Of a stretch of DNA of 64,000 nt, positions 56,812 through 64,000 are shown piece by piece. Within the stretch, counting starts at the first letter, position 1, and each line of letters begins with the position of its first letter. The notes under the pieces are model-generated. The model searched no databases. It was not told where the DNA came from and saw only the letters and a program-made list of their open reading frames with translations. Origin of the DNA: Meandrina meandrites (lineage: Eukaryota > Cnidaria > Anthozoa > Scleractinia > Meandrinidae); contig OY855916.1 in the NCBI GenBank assembly GCA_963693305.1, positions 11,574,092 through 11,638,091 on the forward strand, in the 5' to 3' direction. The translations under genes were made by a program, and so were the position numbers.

Positions 56812-59800
56812 TTAAGGAGGAGCGCATTTTTCTATTTGCCACTGCAGCAACATTTTTCTCCTGAACTCTGGAAAATGGAGTTTTCTTTCAAAGCTTTTAC
56901 ACTTATTTATGTATTGTTTAAGATAAATGATGAACAAGCGTAATCTATGTTTTGTTGCGGGATCAAGCACCTGAGATGCTGACGTACCGGTAATATCATT
57001 GAAAGTTATCTCTTTACTCGAAAAATGGAGATCAGAGCCATGAGCTTGATTAAACCATGCAAAAGCATCCGAGAAAAAAGATGTTGTAGCACGACAGTCT
57101 AAGAAAGCATGTTCAATCGAATCAGGATTTTGACAAAAAATACATGTTGCGTTATTAGCTAGACCATAGTTTTTAAGTTCTTTTTTTGTAACGATTATTC
57201 TGTGTAGTAGTTTGAAGGAGAACTGCCTTAGCTTGTTATCTCTTGAAGATCTATAGATGAAAGAAAATTTGTTTTTCCATTCGGTTAAGTCTTCTGGAAA
57301 CTTATCTTTCCATTTTTTGATACCACTAGGTACATTGATGCAGTTCTCATTGAAGAGTTTATAATAGTGTTTGCAACGCATATTTGCTAAATCTAAAGTG
57401 GTTTCTGACCCAGGATACAAATTATCTAAAGTTGGCTTGCAGTCTTTAGCTTTCTTTTTTAAGTATGAAGGAATTGCTGCAATCAACTGAAAGTAATGTA
57501 AATAATTTGACTTTACATGGAATTTGTTTTGAAAATCGCTAAAAGACAGGAAGTTTCCTCTAGGGTCTAAGAGGTCTTGAACAAAGTAAATTCCTTTGTC
57601 AAACCAGGTTTTCCAAAATAGAGAATTATTTTCTATAGTTATAGTTTCGTTATTCCAAAGTATATATTCGCCGTACGGGAAGAGGTCTTTACCTTGTTTT
57701 AATTCCTGAAAATAGAACAGAAATTCTCTATAAAAGAGAGGCAGATTTTTGTCTATGGAGGCAGGATTAAAATTGCAACGAGGAAGGAATGATAAACCCC
57801 CATATTGTGAAAGATAGTGATTTGGAATCGCTTTCCATACCTCATCGGCGTTACTCAATAGTCTGCTTATCCAGGCCAGGCGGAGAGATTTAACAACAGT
57901 TTCAAAGTTGACGAAACTTACCCCTCCATGCTTGAGCGGTTGGTACATGACAGATCTCTTGATTTTATCTTTTTTGTTGTTCCACAAAAAAGAGAAGAGC
58001 TGAGATTGAACCAGTTTGATGACGTTCCCAGAGACAGAAAGCATAGATGCTGCATATATAAGTTGAGAGACACCTAGCGATTTAGCTAGAAGGGATTTTC
58101 CATAAAGTGTGAGGTCTCTCGATAGCCACAGATTCAATTTTGTTTTCATTTTCCGGATTTTAGCGAAAAAGTTTGCTTCAATGTTCTTTCCTTGATTATA
58201 AGATAAAAAGGCTCCTAGAACTTTAATGGGATCCTTTGTGGATTTAAAATCAAGAATCTTGGAGTTGCTTTGCTTCATAGATCCTAGCCACATTGCTTGA
58301 GTTTTCTTTTTATTTAGTTTGAGTCCAGAGAGGGACCCGAACCAATTTACAATTTGTAAGCAAAACTTAAGGGAAGTTGTATCGCTGGCAATAATGGTTG
58401 TGTCATCCGCAAACTGTGAAATTTTTGCAATTGTATTATTTGGAAGTGGTATGCCTATGCAAGCTGGGTCTTGACGGATCTTTAAACCAAGTAACTCTAC
58501 CGAAAGAATAAAAAGAAAGGGACTAAGAGGACAGCCCTGTCTTACCCCCCTAGATATTTCAAAGTAATTTGTCAAGTTGCCACCATTCATTACGGCGCTT
58601 TGAGAGCCATTATAGATAGTAGAAAACCATTTGATGAAATTTGGACCGAAGTTAAAAAATTTAAGAGTATCCAGAATAAAGTTCCATTCTAAAGTGTCGA
58701 AAGCTTTTTCAAAATCAATAAATAGAAAAATTCCAGAGAGATTTTTATGATCCAAGTCTTCCATTAAGTCACTCAGGAGTCTTATATTTTGACCTATATA
58801 TCTCCCTTTAACAAATCCCGTTTGGTCGCTATGAATCAACTTAGGTAAAATTTTTTCTAGTCTCAACGCCAATATCTTTGCCAGAATTTTATAGTCGATA
58901 TTTAGAAGAGATATAGGTCGCCAGTTTGTCAGATCTGTCAGGTAAGTATCACCTTTAGGAAGGAGTGTTATTGTTCCCCTTCTCTGGGAGATGGATAGTG
59001 TGCCTTTGCTGAAAGCTTCATTATATGAGTTTAGAAGGTCACTCCAGAGAAGGTCAAAAAAAGCAGCGTAAAATTCTTTTGTGAAGCCATCTTCACCAGG
59101 AGTTTTATTTTCAGCAAGGCAGTTCAGTGCATCTTTTAGTTCTTGACATGTTTAACTCTGGTCCAGGTCCTCTTGTTCTTCCATACTTAATCGCGGTGAA
59201 TTGATATCTTTGATGTAATCGTTAAAGCCTTTGCTTGTCTGCGATGATTGCATATTATCTACCTTAGAAGTATACATATTTTTATAGAAATTTTCAATTT
59301 CCTTGTTTATCAGCGTGAGATTCGAAGTGATCTCCTCGTTTTCTAATTTAATCTCACGTATACATTTTTTATCATAATTTGTCTTCTCCAGATTATAAAA
59401 ATATTTGGCTGGTTTTTCACCGTGTTCCATCCATTATGTTTTCGATCTAAACATAGCCTCTTTTCCTCTGGATTCGTGAATTTTTTTCAACTCTTCTTTA
59501 GCGGTTTCGTATCTATCTAATATGGCCTTATCTAGCACACTGCAGTCATTACAAATTTTAGAGGCGAGGTCTTGTAATTCTTTCTGAAGAGATTGTTCTC
59601 TGGTCTTAAGATCGCTTCTTTTTTGTTTTGAATATTTAATGATTGTTGAGCGGAGCTCCATTTTTATTAATTCCCGTAGCAATTGCCTGTCTGAAAGCTC
59701 AGAGTATTTTTCTTGTATCAGTGGATATTTAAATTCGATAAGTTCTTTATAGCTATCGTCTTCTAGTAAAGTGTTGTTGAATTTCCACAAACCGGGTCCT

Positions 59801-60540
59801 CTTTCGAATTCACTTTTGATTTCTAAACATAGGAAAATTGATTTATGGTCAGGGGCAATGGAAGCGCGGGTTTCGGATTTCAGCACATCGAGAGACATCG
59901 CGTGGGAGACAAGGAAAAAATCAATTCTTGATTTTAACTTTAAAGTTTTTGATTCGTATGTAAATGTTTTAGCATTCGGATGTAAATGTCGATATATGTC
60001 AATTAGGTTAAGTTCATCCATAAGATCAACAACAGCATTTCTGTAAGCTGTTGCTTTCCATGGTAAGCCACCTTGTTTATCTGTTCGATTAAGACTAACA
60101 TTCCAGTCGCCGGAAACAATAAGTCTGGAGGTGTCTGACTTTGATATAATGTGTTCGGTTAAATTGTGAATGAACATTTCTTGTTCGCGGTAATCATTCG
60201 GAGCATAAATATTTACGACAAAGAAGGGCAGCTCGTCGATTGTAATTTTTGCAACTATAAATCGCCCCTGGGGATCAGTTTGGATATTGCAAAGCTGAAA
60301 AGTTGAATTGGGATTTAGTAACATGCACATACCTTTTGAGTGTGCAGTTCCGTGAGAAAAGATCATTTGTCCGCCCCATTCCACAGACCACACCTTTTCA
60401 TCATTAGATAGAGAGTAGGTTTCTTGGAGACAATACAAGGTTGCCTTTTGTGATTTTAAATAGGAAAATATCGCTCCCCTTTTGTTCTGGTTTCGTAATC
60501 CTCTCACATTTAGGGAAATGATTTTAAATTTACGTGACAT
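56812..60540 (-). pseudogene. Tx1-like ORF2: AP endonuclease + reverse transcriptase (two in-frame TAA)
   Basis: A single frame of 1243 codons. Endonuclease at residues ~1-240: ISLNVRGLRN, CLQETYS, VVNIYAPND, LIVSGDWNVSLN, SRIDFFLVS, IAPDHKSI (all catalytic blocks). A linker follows. RT at ~480-800: TGFVKGRYIGQNIRLL, FLFIDFEKAFDTLEWNFI (motif A), GVRQGCPLSPFLFIL (motif B), ISQFADDTTIIASD (motif C, ADD). The C-terminal Cys-His motif is CIFCQNPDSIEHAFLDC. TAA at 59436-59434 (before WMEHGEKPAKYFYNLEK) and TAA at 59154-59152 are single nonsense mutations in otherwise conserved sequence. No frameshift. Confidence 0.88.
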
Positions 60541-60948
60541 TTCTGTGTTTTAAATTTCCATTGCAAATTCCTGACTTACGTCCCAATCTATGTTGACAAC
60601 TACAGCCGAGATCGATTCCACAACGTAATAAATTTACGTTAAACCTTGGAAACCTTGGTGGAAACATTGCTCAGATAGTTTGCCTCTTAAAGATGGCTTT
60701 TATGCTAACTGGAGGAGTGATTCTACATACTTGCTTGCTGTACATGCTTATCGGGAAGATAGGCGATTCAAAAAGCGACATGATATAACAAAACCCGAAT
60801 CAAAAGGGAGAAAAAAAAACACACGAGGAAATAATAAAATGTGTCTAATGTGAGCTTCTTACCTCCTTCACTTAAGCCTGTCCCCATCCTCTTAAGACTG
60901 AACAACGAGTAAGATCAGTGGTTAATTAGAATAAATAGTTCAGAAAAA
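60541..60948 (-). other. Inter-ORF region of the Tx1-like LINE
   Basis: About 400 bp between ORF1 stop and ORF2 start, non-coding, with an A-run (60810-60820). Confidence 0.7.
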
Positions 60949-61755
60949 TTATAGACACAAGACATGATTGAGAGTTATCCAAGACGAAGACTGCGACTGT
61001 GAAGACAGATTAAATTGTTTCAAGGTCCTCCTCGCTGCGGATTCTGATCGGAGTACCATCAGGCGAGGTTTTGGCAAAAATTTTGCCATCGATTGTCCAT
61101 ACACGACGAGGAATCGTCTAAAGTTGGTTAGGTTTTCATTTATGAAAATTCTAGTGCTCTCTCCTATTGCGGCGCTGGAATAGCTCGGGAATAGATCTTT
61201 CAAGTTAACCATTTTCAGTTTAACCCTTTCTTTGTACAAACGTGCCTTGACTTTGTGGCTAACGAACTTCACTATGATCGATTTGCTACCACGGCGTTTT
61301 ATTTTATGCGAGATTTCAATATCTTGAGGTGATATGTCGACGTTGAGTGCGTTTCCCACTTTCAGAACCACTTCTTCTGTGGACGTGTAGCATTCTTCAG
61401 GGATTCCGTCGATTTCCAGCGTATTTTTTCTCGAATATTGTTCGAGATCGTCCAGAGGAAACCACAGATTGTCTGTTTCCCGCACTTGTTCGTTTAGTTT
61501 TTCCCTTGTTTGTTGTAGCTGTTCTTTGAGTGATTGGTTTTCTTTCGCAACGCGGCCCAAGGAGGTTTTAACTTTATCGAAGTCACGGTCCTGCGAATTG
61601 ACCGATGCCTTTAGTTGCGACAATTCTTCTTTGAGGGACTGATTTTCTATCAGTATTTTAGAGATTGATGTTTGTAGGCCAACCAGTATGTTCTTGATTT
61701 CAGTCAAAGTAGGCTCTTCTTCGTTAGACCATGTTGCTTCTGTGTTGGCCGCCAT
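60949..61755 (-). CDS. Tx1-like ORF1 protein (coiled coil + RRM-like)
   Basis: 268 aa, intact, ATG 61755. The N-terminal half is a long leucine-heptad coiled coil with NQSLKEELSQLK and NQSLKEQLQQTREKLNEQ. It is followed by DDLEQYSRKNTLEIDGIPEE and IEISHKIKRRGSKSIIVKFV, the ORF1 RRM-like/Transposase_22 region, and a basic C-terminus (FINENLTNFRRFL). L1-type ORF1 proteins trimerise and coat element RNA. The ORF lies 408 bp upstream of ORF2. Confidence 0.85.
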   Translation of the reverse strand: MAANTEATWSNEEEPTLTEIKNILVGLQTSISKILIENQSLKEELSQLKASVNSQDRDFDKVKTSLGRVAKENQSLKEQLQQTREKLNEQVRETDNLWFPLDDLEQYSRKNTLEIDGIPEECYTSTEEVVLKVGNALNVDISPQDIEISHKIKRRGSKSIIVKFVSHKVKARLYKERVKLKMVNLKDLFPSYSSAAIGESTRIFINENLTNFRRFLVVYGQSMAKFLPKPRLMVLRSESAARRTLKQFNLSSQSQSSSWITLNHVLCL

Positions 61756-61860
61756 ATTGCTTAAAGCAGATTCTTCAGTTAGTTGGCGCTTGGGGTCGGT
61801 AATTTCCTCGTCCAGAGAACCTCGGTCGCCGCGCTTGTTCTTTTTTTTTTATCTGACATT

Positions 61861-62930
61861 AAGACATGAAATTAGAAGATTTCCGAAGATTTCTGATACG
61901 TTTCCAGTCGTTGAGGACGGAGAAATTATCCCGCTCAGAAAACACGTCCGCCCTCTTCCACGCATATGCTCATTCCATTTAGAAATTACACAATTTATGA
62001 TTTTTTGTAAAAAAAATCGCTCTTATCTTCAAGATAATGTGATAATGCGCGTGAGGCACAAAGGAAGAGAACATCAGCATCTCACCTGGCTTCTTGTAAG
62101 CTGTTTGTCCGTGACTTGAGCAGCCTAGTAAAACATTATAAAGTGTATTAGACATATAGGGTCAGAAAAAAATCCAGTTGAAAGAGTTTTGTCATCGTCA
62201 GGCAGGACAACGGCTTCTAACTTGCAATCACACTTTTCAAGGATCTCCAACACCAGGGTACCCAGGCCAGCTCGCATTGAAGAGCTGTGGTCACTGTGAT
62301 AAACAAGCAGGATTATGAATAGTCTGTTTCCAGCTATTATTATACAGTAACTGTGAATCAGGGATTTCAGAAAGGCGCTTAATCGTGGAAATACGATGTT
62401 TCATTTTCTCAGGTATCGCAGCGGCTCGGAATTCGAAGTACTATTAAAGCGCACATCTGTCACCAGAGATTAGCCAACGAAGCTATAGCTCGAACAATTG
62501 CAATCCCACTCACCCCTCCCCCTCGCACGTCTGCAGACTACTCTAATGAATCAACATAAAATTTCATCTTACAGCTTGATCAAAGATGTTGGGACCACCA
62601 GGGTCAGAGCAGCAAAAGAAATGTTTGGAAATTAAGAAGAAGAAATTGACAGCGTTTTGAGATTTGGACTCAGTACGTACCTGTCAATTCAAGTCTGAAT
62701 GTCTGATGGCCTTTCAATACAATTATTTTTCATGATCAGTATTTTTTTCTGAGTGAAATGAAACATATCTCAACTATCAAATTTCGTACCACTTAGTAAG
62801 TTTAATCTTGTTGGACAATTCATGGCCGTGCCATGGGTCACACCCCGCCGGCGGGTGAGGGGTTACTTAAAAATATTTTATACGGGGAGCCTCCGTCCCG
62901 AGTGGCAAACCCTTACCCTTTAATTTTATA
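61861..62930. other. Spacer shared with 22840-24290
   Basis: 62030-62095 matches 22846-22912, 62088-62260 matches 24033-24145 (with a ~50-bp extra piece here), and 62786-62930 matches 24146-24286. The interval 62260-62785 has no counterpart and no recognised feature. Confidence 0.65.
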
Positions 62931-63344
62931 CAGCTATTTCGAGAAACGTTGTCGGAAAAAAGCACAAAACTGCACAAGCCAATCCCGAAAAGTAATATGG
63001 GTAGATGTATAGAGCTACTGCACGTGTTGAATACTAATGAGATATAACAACAAAATAAGCCCGAATTTCAGGTTTTCTTTCTTTTCAGACATTTAGAAAC
63101 AAGGTACGTTTAGCCCCTCTGAACTTTAGAAGACTTTTCCTCACTCAAAGACATGTGACAGTAAAAGTAAAGCTACAGATGTAGGCCCCTGAGAGGAAAA
63201 ACAAATTTCCACGTGCAAAAATACAGACTTGTAAACTTTCTCTTGCCCAATATTCAAAATTCGAGTGAATACCCAGACCACCTTTCGGTCTTGTCGCGTG
63301 CACTTTGATGCTTTTTTTTCCGACAACATTTCTCGAAATAGCTG
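62931..63344. mobile_element. 414-bp TA-flanked MITE (mariner type)
   Basis: Terminal inverted repeats of about 45 bp: cagctatttcgagaaacgtt...ggaaaaaa at the left and its complement ...ttttccgacaacatttctcg, aaatagctg at the right, with TA duplicated (62929-62930, 63345-63346). The paralogous site at 24284-24297 is empty (tttatatactattc). No transposase. The frame at 63141-63356 overlaps the right end and is not a gene. Confidence 0.9.
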
Positions 63345-63652
63345 TATACTATTCATATAAATTTGATAAAAACGATACCCCGTTCACATACCTACTATAG
63401 GGATACTGCAATTCTGTTTTAAACTTTTCACTGACTTAAATAAGCTTTTTTCAGAGCTTATTTAAAACCTAGATAAATCAAGCATTCAGTGGGTCTGTTC
63501 GAAATATTTTGAAAGACCCTAAAGGTCAGTTTTCCCTACACTTATATATTTATCTATCAGGTTGTTGCCGCTCGGTAGAGGACGGCCATGTACAAAGATT
63601 ATATAATGCAAGGGCAAGCCTTTATGCAGCTTCCAAGTTGTTCATTGCGATA

Positions 63653-64000
63653 CAGGAAACACTCACATATAACAAGCTGCATTTTTCCAAGTTAGCCTAG
63701 ACAGGTTCTTATATAAATGGTGTTTACTGGGATGTTACGCTATTTAGGTTCTTAAATAGGTTCTTATTTACTTGCTAAAAAATGATTTTTCTGAAAAGAA
63801 GAACTCACTGAAAAGAAAAACTCCTGTATTTGTACAGAACCTGTTGTATATAGTATCTACATGTACTGAGATAACATTGCAAGGGATTTGACTCATTTTC
63901 TTTGCACAGTACAGCTTGTTTTATTTGATTTATGAATTATAAGTTTTTTAATGGGCCCCGCTATGAAATGAAAACTTGATTTAAATTTTTGATAGAGACA
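63653..64000. mobile_element. Second copy of the TA-flanked MITE, without Ngaro (partial)
   Basis: Starts caggaaacactcacatataa and is homologous to 24587-24796 joined directly to 30570-30706. It provides the empty site for Ngaro at 63858-63877 and runs off the window before its right terminus. Confidence 0.8.

Larger units (their letters stand above)
56475..61860 (-). mobile_element. Tx1/L1-like LINE, nearly full length
   Basis: Two-ORF LINE on the minus strand: 5' UTR (61860-61756), ORF1 (61755-60949), ORF2 (60540-56812) with endonuclease and reverse transcriptase, a 3' UTR of about 320 bp and an AATAAA merging into a poly-A tail (56491-56476). Both ORFs are recognisable from end to end, and only two nonsense codons interrupt ORF2. 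Poly-A tail and AP endonuclease place it with L1/Tx1-type elements. No clear target duplication. It lies in the spacer upstream of copy E and is absent from the paralogous spacer. Confidence 0.88.
62022..64000. repeat. Second copy of the long array unit (right part)
   Basis: Corresponds to 22840-30706 of the first unit without its L2 and Ngaro insertions and with an extra MITE. It continues to the window edge in sequence that in the first unit lies about 0.9 kb before the exon 3 of the next CTHRC1-like gene. Confidence 0.8.

Noticed and set aside
1..64000. CRISPR arrays, operons or prokaryotic genes
   Set aside because: No regularly spaced identical repeats with unique spacers, no ribosome-binding-site-linked gene strings; intron structure and transposons are eukaryotic.

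Overview
This is eukaryotic nuclear DNA. It is AT-rich, intron-bearing and heavily loaded with transposable elements. I infer an anthozoan cnidarian, most likely a stony coral. The grounds are the collagen/CTHRC1-like gene family and the mix of Ngaro/DIRS, Penelope-like, BEL/Pao, Tx1-type LINE, L2/CR1-type LINE, Harbinger, hAT and tRNA-SINE elements, several of which I recognise as types common in cnidarian genomes. No species can be named from sequence alone. Nothing prokaryotic, viral or CRISPR-like is present.

The host content is one tandem, minus-strand array of small secreted collagen-like genes of the CTHRC1 family. Each gene has three phase-0 exons: signal peptide; about 29 Gly-X-Y triplets plus the start of the CTHRC1 domain; and the CTHRC1 C-terminal domain. 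Two copies are open throughout: D (exons 51106-51225, 34852-35223, 32010-31645) and E (55217-53614). Copy C (21009-19411) has a nonsense codon in the collagen exon. Copy A keeps only a frameshifted exon 2 (4102-4469). Lone first exons lie at 7961-8077 and 15163-15279, the latter with its ATG changed to GTG. A scrap of exon 1 lies at 56241-56272. The spacers repeat too: 15.0-30.8 kb and 51-64 kb are two copies of one long unit, so another CTHRC1-like copy is expected just beyond the right edge.

Almost everything else is transposon, often nested. Left part (1-12 kb): two Penelope-like remnants, both rearranged head-to-head. 12.3-15.0 kb: an L2/CR1-type LINE with a further insertion. 15.7-16.9 kb: a TTAA-flanked element with inverted repeats of about 200 bp. 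22.9-24.0 kb: an L2 with the tail of another L2 inside it. 24.8-30.6 kb: a complete Ngaro-type tyrosine-recombinase retrotransposon with split direct repeats, sitting in a small TA-flanked MITE. 35.6-50.6 kb: a long-TIR DNA element containing a BEL/Pao LTR retrotransposon (35915-49753), which itself contains a 1067-bp hAT derivative and a 6.2-kb composite insertion carrying Harbinger and TTAA-element remains; all of this lies in intron 1 of gene D. 56.5-61.9 kb: a nearly full-length Tx1-like LINE broken by two stop codons.

The internal duplications act as built-in empty sites. They allow several insertions (Ngaro, a mariner-type MITE, the TTAA element, the L2) to be delimited to the base or nearly so without a database. 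The most interesting points are the young-looking BEL element that is nevertheless full of stops and foreign insertions, the Ngaro repeat architecture with its paralogous empty site, a degenerate hammerhead-like motif at the 3' edge of the Penelope element, and the birth-and-death collagen gene array with two promoter types.
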